Origin: Candidatus Aenigmatarchaeota archaeon | Lineage (GTDB): Archaea > Aenigmatarchaeota > Aenigmatarchaeia > QMZP01 | Length of the DNA: 7,357 nucleotides | Assembly (NCBI GenBank): GCA_030673725.1 | Contig: DAOVIL010000021.1 | Coordinates: 1-7,357 of the forward strand | Direction: 5' to 3' | Part shown: piece after piece, positions 1 to 6,191 of the stretch | How positions within the stretch are numbered: position 1 is the stretch's first letter | Layout: each line of letters begins with the position of its first letter | Program-made: the position numbers and the translations under genes | Notes under the pieces: model-generated | Told to the model about the DNA's origin: nothing | What the model saw: the letters and a program-made list of their open reading frames with translations, nothing else | The model's database searches: none

Positions 1-613
1 CCACCATGGCGTACTTGACCTTCCCTGCTATGTCCTGGAACATCTTCTCAAGGTCCGTGAGGCCCGGTAATATGGGCCCCACGAACGCGTATGTATCTAT
101 CCCTGCCTCCTTGAGCACCCGCAATGTCATTATCCTGTCAGTATGGGAAGACGCGAAGGGCTCCAGCACCATCCTGTCCCTTTCCTCCAGGCCTGTGACA
201 GTCACCCCGGCAGACCTGTCAGAGAACCTCCTGATCAGGTCCAGGTCCCTCAGCACAAGCATGGATTTCGTGAGAACTGAAACAGGGAAGTCCTTCTCCA
301 GCAGCTTCTCCAGTATCTTCCTGGTGAGCCTGTACTGCCTCTCGATAGGCTGGTAGGGGTCGCAAACGCTGGACATCAGGACTGAATCCCTTTTAGCCTT
401 CTTCAGCTCCTTTTCCAGGACTTCGGTTGCATTCACCTTTACGTCCACCCAGTCCCCCCAGGGCTCCTTGTGGCCGCTGTATTTGGACATGAAATTGGCA
501 TAGCAATAAGCGCAAGAATTCTGGCATCCTGTGTAGGGGTTTATCACATACCTCGCCCCCGGCAATCTTGTGAGGTTCAGGAGGCTCTTGCAAGATATCT
601 CCCTGACAGCCAT
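1..613 (-). CDS. SPL-like radical SAM protein (COG1533 type), C-terminus outside the window
   Basis: The 204 visible residues carry the radical SAM cluster signature C30-x3-C34-x2-C37 within NPYTGCQNSCAYCYA. The three cysteines bind a [4Fe-4S] cluster that reductively cleaves S-adenosylmethionine. The NPY-x-GC-x3-C-x2-CYA context, then a DPYQPIE stretch near residue 86 and a VSVLTKS strand near residue 112, match the spore-photoproduct-lyase-like family, known outside spore formers as SplB-like or Rv2578c-like proteins of mostly unknown substrate. Archaea do not form spores, so a spore lyase role is not implied. The ATG at 613 is the first start after an in-frame TAA just upstream, and a TATA-like element lies 25 nt before it, so the mRNA is probably leaderless. 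The gene is transcribed divergently from the membrane protein gene at 708. The family is clear; the reaction is unknown. Confidence 0.88.
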   Translation of the reverse strand, partial: MAVREISCKSLLNLTRLPGARYVINPYTGCQNSCAYCYANFMSKYSGHKEPWGDWVDVKVNATEVLEKELKKAKRDSVLMSSVCDPYQPIERQYRLTRKILEKLLEKDFPVSVLTKSMLVLRDLDLIRRFSDRSAGVTVTGLEERDRMVLEPFASSHTDRIMTLRVLKEAGIDTYAFVGPILPGLTDLEKMFQDIAGKVKYAMV

Positions 614-634
614 GAATTAATGTTGTAAATTAGC

Positions 635-641
635 TTTTTAA
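635..641 (-). promoter_or_regulatory. TATA-like element for the radical SAM gene
   Basis: On the minus strand this reads TTAAAAA. Its centre lies about 25 nt upstream of the ATG at 613, which puts the expected start of transcription at or next to the start codon, so the transcript would be leaderless. The same element read on the plus strand is TTTTTAA and may also serve the divergent membrane protein gene, whose transcription would then start near 663. This is an inference from spacing only. Confidence 0.5.
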
Positions 642-672
642 GGGTTTTTATGGGGCTGGGACAAATTATTAA

Positions 673-691
673 CCAGCGAATGCTTCGCTGG
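673..691 (+). promoter_or_regulatory. Perfect 8-bp hairpin in the 5' leader of the membrane protein gene
   Basis: CCAGCGAA (673-680) and TTCGCTGG (684-691) are exact reverse complements separated by the three bases TGC. The hairpin ends five bases before the Shine-Dalgarno AGGAGG at 696. If transcription starts near 663, the hairpin is in the leader RNA and could affect translation or mRNA stability. As DNA it could instead be an operator for a dimeric regulator. No T-tract follows, so it is not a terminator. Confidence 0.5.
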
Positions 692-695
692 AAGT

Positions 696-702
696 AGGAG
701 GG
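696..702 (+). promoter_or_regulatory. Strong Shine-Dalgarno AGGAGGG
   Basis: AGGAGGG ends five bases before the ATG at 708 and fixes that start. The minus-strand genes with promoter-proximal starts in this window lack such a site, so the organism appears to use both leadered and leaderless initiation. Confidence 0.8.
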
Positions 703-707
703 ATAAA

Positions 708-1175
708 ATGGCTAAAGCAGAATGCACATGCAAGACCAACTTCAACTGGAAGCAGATTGTTATAGCAATAGTCGCCATTGTGATAGTCAGCCAGATCGTC
801 CACATGGTGGGTGCAACGGCCACGGTGGGCTTTTACATGGACCCTGGCTACACGCAGGTCTGGAGCAACATAATGATGCCGACGGCAGGGCCGCCCCCGG
901 CAATGTTCTATTATTACTCCATATTGTTCACTGTGATAACAGCGCTGTTCTTCACAATGTTCTATTCGATGATAGGATGCTGTGTCCCAGGCAAGACGCT
1001 CATTAACAGGGGCCTGACATACGGGCTGCTGATATTCCTGGTGGGCGGGCTTCCGGGCATAATGATGACCTACCTGACAATCAACATTCCTGCAGGTCTG
1101 GTAGCTGAATGGGCAGTCGAGAGCCTGGTGATTAACCTGATTGGCGGCATGATTGTTGCTAAACTGATAAAATAA
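708..1175 (+). CDS. Small four-helix membrane protein of unknown function
   Basis: The 155-residue product has four probable membrane helices, at about 15-38, 66-91, 103-124 and 131-153. A short N-terminal tail carries two cysteines (ECTCK, residues 5-9), and a further CC pair sits at 91-92 at the end of helix 2. Between helices 1 and 2 is a loop of about 25 residues ending in a GPPP turn. Helices 3 and 4 are glycine-rich (GGLPG, GG) and begin after NRG, which resembles small archaeal membrane proteins annotated only as hypothetical. A DUF1761-like four-helix protein is one possibility by size and topology, but I do not recognise a diagnostic motif. The start is fixed by AGGAGGG at 696. The gene stands alone between a divergent promoter and a convergent neighbour, so context gives no function. 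Confidence 0.85.
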   Translation: MAKAECTCKTNFNWKQIVIAIVAIVIVSQIVHMVGATATVGFYMDPGYTQVWSNIMMPTAGPPPAMFYYYSILFTVITALFFTMFYSMIGCCVPGKTLINRGLTYGLLIFLVGGLPGIMMTYLTINIPAGLVAEWAVESLVINLIGGMIVAKLIK

Positions 1176-1201
1176 GCAGCCAGATGCTGTTTCTTTTCTT
1201 T
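1174..1201 (+). terminator. Hairpin plus T-rich tract in the convergent gap
   Basis: AAGCAGC (1174-1180) pairs with GCTGTTT (1186-1192), including one G-T pair, around a five-base loop, and is followed by the pyrimidine run TTCTTTTCTTT. It begins within the stop codon of the membrane protein gene. Archaeal termination depends mainly on T-rich tracts, so the tract may matter more than the hairpin. On the opposite strand, TTATTTTATC just beyond the transporter gene's stop could end the leftward transcript. Confidence 0.45.
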
Positions 1202-1691
1202 AAACGCCCAGGCCTACGACCAGCCTTCCCACGAAATAGGTCACGACAGATACGAATATCCCCATCGCGACATACTCCCACATGAGCCTGCTCTTCTTGT
1301 GCTTGGGGTTGATGCTGGCAACTGTATACCCGAGCCCTGCCAGTATGGCCATGCCCATGACCCCTGACACTAGTATTGCTGTGGAGAGCTCCAGGAAGAG
1401 TATGGGTATCCCGAGCACCAGGAAGCCGCCGAACACCCCTATGAATGTCAGCACAGTTGATTTCCTTATCTCCCTCTTCTGGTGATGAGTTTCTGTCTCC
1501 TGCCCCACATGGAAAGCTGCGGAGTCTGCCAGCGCGTCAGCCAGCCCGACAGCCAGTACAGCCAGGAGAAGGAAGAACTTGTTCCCTGCAGCAGACAGCC
1601 CCATTATGACGCCCAGGCATGTCAGCACTCCGTCCATCACGCCGTAGGTAATCCCCTGGACACCGCTCCCCCTCTTCCTGAATCCGAACAT
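1200..1691 (-). CDS. VIT1/CCC1-family metal transporter-like membrane protein, short form
   Basis: The 163-residue protein has five probable helices (about 12-33, 38-62, 79-102, 105-127 and 137-161), the number expected for VIT1/CCC1 iron/manganese transporters. Family hallmarks are GVMDGVLTCLGVIMG in helix 1 (residues 17-31, Asp20-Gly21) and DALADSAAFHVGQETE in helix 2 (Asp52, Asp56), matching the usual DG-x2-T and DA-x-SM-x-G-x-Y patterns. Family members move Fe2+ or Mn2+ out of the cytoplasm by proton exchange. In plant-type VIT1 a long glutamate-rich metal-binding domain separates helices 2 and 3. Here only about 17 residues remain (GQETETHHQKREIRKS, with two His and three Glu), so any metal sensing would differ. 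It is the last gene of the minus-strand block, nine bases after the trm5-like stop, so it is likely cotranscribed with it. Metal specificity cannot be read from the sequence. Confidence 0.78.
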   Translation of the reverse strand: MFGFRKRGSGVQGITYGVMDGVLTCLGVIMGLSAAGNKFFLLLAVLAVGLADALADSAAFHVGQETETHHQKREIRKSTVLTFIGVFGGFLVLGIPILFLELSTAILVSGVMGMAILAGLGYTVASINPKHKKSRLMWEYVAMGIFVSVVTYFVGRLVVGLGV

Positions 1692-1700
1692 AGTTGATAC

Positions 1701-2531
1701 TTACCCTGAGACCTTAAAATCGACGCAGACCTTCCAGTTCCTTGGGCTGTACAGGAGCACTTTCCTTTTCCCTGTCACCTTGCACTTCTTCCCGGCTTTC
1801 CTGCAGTACTCCTTCCCAAGCTTGACTGCATCCGTGAACATGTCCTCTTCCGGTGCCACATGGTACAGATGGATTGTCCCGGTCCCCTTCAGGCACTTTA
1901 TGGCTTCAGGCAGGAACTTGTGCGCCTCCTTCGGCAGCGGCATGACCACCCTGTCGCACTTGCCGTAGAACTGTTCCGCTTCATCCTTTACGTCACCGCA
2001 CACTGAAACTATCTTGTGGCCAAGCTTGTTTATCCTTATGTTGTCCCCGGCGTACCTGCACGCATCCTTGTTCAGCTCTATGCAGTACACCTTGGCCACA
2101 TTGGGCTGCTTCTTCGCTATCACAACTGCAAAGGGCGCTATCCCGGAGAACATCACCAGGACGGTCTCACCTGGCCCGACCTGCTCTGCAATCCTCTGCC
2201 TCTCAGTGGCTTCCCTCGGTGAGAAATAGGCCTTCTTCACGTCCAGCATGAACATCGCACCATGCTCCCTATGGACTGTCTCAGTGGCCTTCCCTGCAAT
2301 CACCCTGAGCTCCCTGAGCCTCAGCTCCCCTGACCTCATGCCCATCTTCCTGCACACGGTGTGGATGTTCCTGTGCACCTTCAGGATGGTCCCGGCAATA
2401 AGCTTCTCCCTCTTGTCCAGCTCCTCGGGTATCTCCACCAGGGCGATGTCACCGATTATGTCGAACGCCCTCGGGACAAGCTCCAGCTCTTCAGGCTCCA
2501 GTTTGTTCTTCAGCGCTTTCTTCAGGTTCAT
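1701..2531 (-). CDS. trm5: Trm5-family tRNA (guanine-37-N1)-methyltransferase
   Basis: The 276-residue protein follows the archaeal Trm5 plan (COG2520). An N-terminal domain contains AFDIIGDIALVEIP (22-35). Next come TVHREHG (85-91) and YFSPREATERQR (102-113), then a class I Rossmann methyltransferase core: motif I at 123-134 (VLVMFSGIAPFA), acidic IELNKDA (151-157), GDV (179-181) and RVVMPLPKEAHKF (194-206). It would transfer a methyl group from S-adenosylmethionine to N1 of G37, next to the anticodon, which prevents frameshifting. The equivalents of the Methanocaldococcus Trm5 Arg in HRE, the Tyr in YFSPR and the Glu in the following ER are present. As I recall the M. jannaschii enzyme, motif I has DMFAG and motif IV has NLPK; here they are VMFSG and PLPK, a variant I believe is common among archaeal paralogues. 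A paralogue acting on wyosine intermediates is therefore not excluded. The gene starts 28 bases after tldE with its own TATA element and is probably leaderless. Confidence 0.87.
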   Translation of the reverse strand: MNLKKALKNKLEPEELELVPRAFDIIGDIALVEIPEELDKREKLIAGTILKVHRNIHTVCRKMGMRSGELRLRELRVIAGKATETVHREHGAMFMLDVKKAYFSPREATERQRIAEQVGPGETVLVMFSGIAPFAVVIAKKQPNVAKVYCIELNKDACRYAGDNIRINKLGHKIVSVCGDVKDEAEQFYGKCDRVVMPLPKEAHKFLPEAIKCLKGTGTIHLYHVAPEEDMFTDAVKLGKEYCRKAGKKCKVTGKRKVLLYSPRNWKVCVDFKVSG

Positions 2532-2552
2532 GATTAGAATTTGTAGCCAGGG

Positions 2553-2560
2553 TTAATATT
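2553..2560 (-). promoter_or_regulatory. TATA-like element for the trm5-like gene
   Basis: AATATTAA on the minus strand, centred about 25 nt upstream of the ATG at 2531, suits a leaderless mRNA. It lies at the very end of tldE, so trm5 and the transporter gene may be expressed independently of tldDE, with read-through also possible. Confidence 0.45.
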
Positions 2561-3900
2561 TACTGCGGCCTGGTCACGTTCACACCCTTCACGAGCACGT
2601 GAGGCGTGGTCACAGGGCAGCTGGTCTCCCACCAGTACACCTGCCTCTTTTCCTTTGACAGGGCTGATATGTTCTTCATGATGTTCAGCATATTGTCGCT
2701 TATCCTGATGCTCTTCCAGTTCTCGACTATCTTCCCGTCCTTTATGCGGAATATCGCGTCCCTCGGTATCGTGGAGAAGTCGCCTGTCCTGTAGTTGGTG
2801 AACCTGCTGTACCAGAGGTTGGTCACATACAGGCCGTCCTTTATGCCTGATATCATGTCGTCCACCTCCATGTCGCCCGGCTTCACGTCAATGTTCCAGG
2901 CCCCTGGTGATATCATGCCCGCGTTCCCAGTGCTTTCAGTGTTATGGTTCCTGGCAGTGGAGGTGTTGTGGAGGTAGGTCTGCATTACCCCGTCCTTCAC
3001 CAGGACGGTCGGCCTGACAGGGTGCCCCTCCTCATCGTACTTGCTTGAGTTGTAGCCGTTCGGCATGGTCCCGTCGTCAGTCAGGGTAACCATGTCAGCA
3101 GCCACATTCTTCCCTATCTTGTCTGCCAAAAACGAAAAGCCGGAATCCACATAGAATGAGGAGAATGAGTTGGCAGTGTAGCTCATCAGGTTGGTGAATG
3201 CCATCGGGTGGAACAGTATGTCGAACTTCCCGACCTTTCCGTCAACAGGCTTCTTGCACATGACAGCTGTCTTAGCTGCCTCCTGTGCCACCTTGCCTGC
3301 ATTCAGCTTGCCAAGCGTCCTGGATACAGACACATTATGGCCTGACATCTCCTTGTCCACCAGCGCCCTTAAGGAGAATTGTATGTCAGTGCCCTTTCCG
3401 CTGACATTGACCCCTCCTGATGTGACCTTGTATGATTCTGAGCTGTTCCAGAGCAATACGCCAGAGCACCTCTTGGCGCCGATTTCCAGCGCCTGGTCTA
3501 TGGCAGATGAAACAATCTCCACGCCCTCTTCAGACATGGATGCTACCTTCTGGTCGAACGTTTCAGGTATGTCCTTGTACTGGAAAGGCCCCTTGGCTAT
3601 CCCCTGGAAATCCTGTTTAGGCTGCATCTTGCCTGCAATGGATATCAGGTTCTTCAGCGCTTCCTCTATCTTGGCCTGGTCTGTCTCCTGTATCGTGCTG
3701 GCTATTATCCTCTTGCCTTTTGACAGGAAGATGCTGGTGCTGATGAAGTCCCATGTCTTGGATGTCGCTATCTCGTTGTTCACGAACTTCAGCTGCCTTC
3801 CCAGGGCATTGGAGACAGTCGCTATGCAATCGTCTGCCCCAAGTTCCTTCGCCTTCTCCACGACGAATTCCGCTCCCCTAAGGCTCTCGCTTATATCCAT
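2560..3900 (-). CDS. tldE: TldE/PmbA-family protein, non-catalytic partner of TldD
   Basis: The 446-residue length is close to E. coli TldE/PmbA (about 450). The N-terminal helix pattern AEFVVEKAKELGADD is typical of the TldD/PmbA N-domain. The C-terminal domain includes KFDILFHPMAFTNLM (225-239), the position where TldD has its HExxxH. Here the glutamate and second histidine are missing, as is normal for the TldE subunit. Later family landmarks are VLVKDGVMQTYLHNTSTA (299-316) and GLYVTNLWYSRFTNYRTGDFS (356-376). TldD and TldE form a heterodimeric metalloprotease that in bacteria degrades unfolded or short peptides, for example in microcin B17 maturation and CcdA turnover; the archaeal substrates are unknown. 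Its ATG overlaps the tldD stop in a TAATG junction, which indicates translational coupling and matched subunit amounts. Confidence 0.93.
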   Translation of the reverse strand: MDISESLRGAEFVVEKAKELGADDCIATVSNALGRQLKFVNNEIATSKTWDFISTSIFLSKGKRIIASTIQETDQAKIEEALKNLISIAGKMQPKQDFQGIAKGPFQYKDIPETFDQKVASMSEEGVEIVSSAIDQALEIGAKRCSGVLLWNSSESYKVTSGGVNVSGKGTDIQFSLRALVDKEMSGHNVSVSRTLGKLNAGKVAQEAAKTAVMCKKPVDGKVGKFDILFHPMAFTNLMSYTANSFSSFYVDSGFSFLADKIGKNVAADMVTLTDDGTMPNGYNSSKYDEEGHPVRPTVLVKDGVMQTYLHNTSTARNHNTESTGNAGMISPGAWNIDVKPGDMEVDDMISGIKDGLYVTNLWYSRFTNYRTGDFSTIPRDAIFRIKDGKIVENWKSIRISDNMLNIMKNISALSKEKRQVYWWETSCPVTTPHVLVKGVNVTRPQ

Positions 3901-5324
3901 TACCCTAACCTCACGTTATTCAGCCTGATATGCGGGCCACCCATCCAGACAGGCAGCCCCTGCATGGGCTCGCCCTTGCCGCACTCCCCGGCAACGAACT
4001 TGACATCATTCCCGCATGCCTCCACCCTCTCATAGAAGCCTGGAGTGGTTATCTCTAAAACAGGCCTCCTTACAGGGGTCTTTATCTCCCCGTTCTCGAT
4101 AAGGTAGGATTCGCACCCGACATACCTCTGGTTCCATCTCCTGTCGTCTATGTTCCACTCAGTGAATGATTTCATGTAAACCCCAAGCTTGACATCCTCT
4201 ATCAGCTCCTGGAAGCTGTGCTTCCCAGGAAGCATGATGGTGTTGGCCATCCTGACTATAGGCTCGAATGAGTAGTTGACAGACCTGGCAGCCCCGTTGC
4301 TCTTTATGCCCATCAGCGCAGCTGTCTGCCGGTTGTGCAGGAAGTCGTTTATCTTCCCGTCCTTTATCAGGAACCTCCTCCTGGCCTTCACTCCCTCATC
4401 ATCATAATTGTAGAAGCCATAGCTTCCCTCAATGGTGGGGTCCTCCACCACTGTGACAGCTTCGCTTCCTATCTTCCTTCCAAGCCAGTCCTTTGTCAGG
4501 AAGCTCTCGCCCGCCTGTGCAGCCTCCCTTCCCATTATCCTGTCAGCTTCAGTCGGGTGGCCGCAGCACTCGTGCACCAGTATGCCTACAAGCTCCGGGC
4601 TCAGCACAAGCTTTACATCCCCTTTTGGTGCTGCTTTCCCTTTCTCCAGTACAGCCTTGAGCGCCCTTACCTCCTGGCCCACATTATAGATGGTGTTCCA
4701 CTTCTTCACATTCTCCCATCCTCCTGAGGCTCCATGTTCCAGCATCCTCTGCTCCGAGTCCCCGTTCCCTGTGACAGTGAGCAGGTAGAACAGCCCGACC
4801 CTTGGGGTCTCTGAATATATCATGGAGCCTTCTGAGTTCGTGTAGTACTTCTTGCTCATGGACTCGAACAGCTGCAGGAAGCTCTGCGTCCTGTCCACTC
4901 CCTTTATGGCTTTCCTGACATCGAACAGGTACTCCATCTTGTCCTTCGGGTCCACGTCCTGGAGCTTCTGCTTCTGCGGCACCACCCATTCATGCTTGGC
5001 TGGCGCCTCTGACGCCAGCTTGATGGGTGTCTTCAGGAGCCTGCTTGAAGCCTTGATGGTCTTGATGGTCTCTTCCAGCCTCTTCATGACCACTGCTTTT
5101 TTCAGGTCGTTTATCGCCATGAACCCCATGGCGCCGTTCACCAGGAACCTGGCGCCTATACCATAGCTCTTCTGGAAGTCTGATATCTCAGGAGTGTCGT
5201 TCTTCATGAGGAACGCTGACGCATCAAAGCTTTCCAGCCTGACCTCAGCATAGCTTGCCCCCAGCTCCTGCGCTTTCTTGACGACAGAATCAGCCAGGTC
5301 CTTGTCCATCATGTCCTTGTCCAT
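3900..5324 (-). CDS. tldD: TldD-family metalloprotease, catalytic subunit
   Basis: The 474-residue protein matches TldD in length (about 480 in E. coli). The catalytic HExxxH appears as HECCGH at 251-256, inside ELVGILVHECCGHPTEAD. Cys448 in GECGKG is in the position of the C-terminal conserved cysteine proposed as the third metal ligand. Other family landmarks are YDDEGVKARRRFLIKDGKI (307-325) and FLHNRQTAA (328-336). With TldE it forms a cytoplasmic zinc-dependent peptidase that threads unfolded peptides. The start is ambiguous: Met1, Met5 and Met6 arise from a near-exact tandem repeat (MDKDM-MDKDL). A TATA element centred 23 nt upstream of Met1 favours Met1 and a leaderless transcript. The gene follows thpR by 31 bases and overlaps tldE by one. 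Confidence 0.95.
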   Translation of the reverse strand: MDKDMMDKDLADSVVKKAQELGASYAEVRLESFDASAFLMKNDTPEISDFQKSYGIGARFLVNGAMGFMAINDLKKAVVMKRLEETIKTIKASSRLLKTPIKLASEAPAKHEWVVPQKQKLQDVDPKDKMEYLFDVRKAIKGVDRTQSFLQLFESMSKKYYTNSEGSMIYSETPRVGLFYLLTVTGNGDSEQRMLEHGASGGWENVKKWNTIYNVGQEVRALKAVLEKGKAAPKGDVKLVLSPELVGILVHECCGHPTEADRIMGREAAQAGESFLTKDWLGRKIGSEAVTVVEDPTIEGSYGFYNYDDEGVKARRRFLIKDGKINDFLHNRQTAALMGIKSNGAARSVNYSFEPIVRMANTIMLPGKHSFQELIEDVKLGVYMKSFTEWNIDDRRWNQRYVGCESYLIENGEIKTPVRRPVLEITTPGFYERVEACGNDVKFVAGECGKGEPMQGLPVWMGGPHIRLNNVRLG

Positions 5325-5343
5325 CTATAATATAGAACGGGAA

Positions 5344-5350
5344 TTTTATA
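5344..5350 (-). promoter_or_regulatory. TATA box for tldD-tldE
   Basis: TATAAAA on the minus strand lies in the 31-bp gap after thpR. Its centre is about 23 nt before the Met1 codon at 5324 and about 35 nt before Met5, which supports the upstream start on a leaderless transcript. Confidence 0.55.
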
Positions 5351-5355
5351 TTAGT

Positions 5356-5910
5356 TTAGGGGGACAATGGAAACACTTTCACGTCAGAATAAGCCGGCCC
5401 CTCCTTGGACAGCACGCTTTGCTTCAGGACTATCTCCTTCACGGCCATCTCCCCCACCTTCACGTCAGAGAGGTCAGCCATCTTCTCCAGGAGGCACTCC
5501 CTTCCCTTGGAGGACTTGACCCTTCCCACTGTGAGGTGCGCATTGGGTTTGTGGGTATCCTTCTTGAACTTGTCCAGCTCATTGTTCAAACGGGCCATTA
5601 TCTCATGGACCTTGTCCTGGCCTTCCTTCACGCCCACCCAGATGGTCCTCAGGTACTTGGGCGAGCCGAAGTAGCCCACCCCCTCCAGGGAGATATTGAA
5701 CTGCTTCACGTCCCAGATGGCCCTTTCTATGCCTTCCTTGACCTTAGGCAGGAACTCCTCAGGCGTCTCCCCTAGGAACTTGAGCGTGAAGTGCAGGTTC
5801 TCGGGCTCCACGAACTTCACGTCGCCTTCACACTGCTTCAGGCTAGCCTCTATCTCAGCCACCTTCTCCCTCAGGTGCTCGGCCAGCTCCAGGGCTATGA
5901 ACAGTCTCAT
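5356..5910 (-). CDS. thpR: RNA 2',3'-cyclic phosphodiesterase / 2'-5' RNA ligase family (ThpR, LigT-like)
   Basis: The 184-residue protein has the two HxTx motifs that define the 2H phosphoesterase superfamily: HFTLKFLG with His40 and Thr42, and HLTVGRV with His125 and Thr127. The N-terminus MRLFIALEL and FGSPKYLRTIWVGV (81-94) are typical of ThpR. Family members hydrolyse RNA 2',3'-cyclic phosphates to 2'-phosphates and can reversibly join tRNA half molecules by 2'-5' links in vitro. The in-frame ATG at 5961 would add 17 residues, but they are unlike the family and would overlap the TATA element at 5931. The ATG at 5910 gives the canonical N-terminus and lies 25 nt from that element. It is the first gene of the leftward block and is divergent from the AAA gene. 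It contains seven GTGAAG/CTTCAC hexamers of its own, six of them on the coding strand and mostly encoding Val-Lys. Confidence 0.93.
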   Translation of the reverse strand: MRLFIALELAEHLREKVAEIEASLKQCEGDVKFVEPENLHFTLKFLGETPEEFLPKVKEGIERAIWDVKQFNISLEGVGYFGSPKYLRTIWVGVKEGQDKVHEIMARLNNELDKFKKDTHKPNAHLTVGRVKSSKGRECLLEKMADLSDVKVGEMAVKEIVLKQSVLSKEGPAYSDVKVFPLSP

Positions 5911-5930
5911 GAATATAATATGGGGTGTGT

Positions 5931-5939
5931 GAATATAAG
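5931..5939 (-). promoter_or_regulatory. TATA box for thpR
   Basis: CTTATATTC on the minus strand is centred 25 nt upstream of the thpR ATG at 5910, the spacing of an archaeal leaderless promoter. The repeat cluster begins about 20 bp further upstream, so a protein bound there could control this promoter. Confidence 0.55.
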
Positions 5940-5955
5940 ATTTCAGGCCCTCCAA

Positions 5956-6191
5956 CTTCACAGACTAGGAAACAGCATGCGTGAAGGAAGCGTGAAGATT
6001 GTTCCATGAAGTTGGGGATTTCCTTCACATATGAAACCGATACCATGGGGAATTCTGTGAAGTTACTTCACGTGACCTTCACACGACCTTCATCACGTTA
6101 ACTTTATATATCTGAACTTCATATGAAATTACGTGAAGATTTTGGGGCATATTCCCTAGCTTCACAACATTGACACTAACTACACGTGAAG
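5956..6191. repeat. Cluster of GTGAAG/CTTCAC hexamers in the divergent intergenic region
   Basis: The hexamer occurs exactly ten times. On the plus strand it reads GTGAAG at 5981, 5992, 6057, 6133 and 6186, and CTTCAC at 5956, 6023, 6066, 6077 and 6160. One-base variants are ATGAAG at 6006 and CTTCAT at 6088 and 6117. Two sub-clusters have exact 11-nt spacing (5981/5992 and 6066/6077/6088). GTGAAGTTACTTCAC (6057-6071) is a perfect dyad with 7-bp arms around one base. TCACGTGA (6068-6075) and TTCATATGAA (6118-6127) are palindromes. CGTGAAGAT recurs at 5991, 6132 and 6185. The region is the whole gap between thpR and the AAA gene and has no plausible coding sequence. It looks like a multi-site binding array, for an initiator, an autoregulator or both. 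Confidence 0.8.
6098..6132 (+). promoter_or_regulatory. AT-rich stretch with TATA candidate for the AAA gene
   Basis: This AT-rich segment inside the repeat cluster contains TTTATATAT (6103-6111), the best TATA candidate for the rightward AAA gene, and the palindrome TTCATATGAA. Transcription would start near 6132, at a copy of CGTGAAGAT, leaving a leader of about 64 nt. In an origin interpretation the same stretch could be the element that melts. Promoter and melting roles cannot be separated from sequence. Confidence 0.4.

Noticed and set aside
6..356. Plus-strand 116-codon frame at the left edge
   Set aside because: It is antisense to the radical SAM coding sequence, whose minus-strand translation carries the cysteine motif and continuous family similarity.
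3191..3928. 245-codon plus-strand reading frame opposite tldE
   Set aside because: It lies wholly antisense to tldE and its tldD junction, and its product is low-complexity Ser/Leu-rich with no recognisable domain. This is typical of a shadow frame in a GC-balanced gene.
5911..5961. Longer thpR start at 5961
   Set aside because: The extra 17 residues do not match the family, MRLFIALEL is the typical N-terminus, and the extension overlaps the TATA element that fits a start at 5910.
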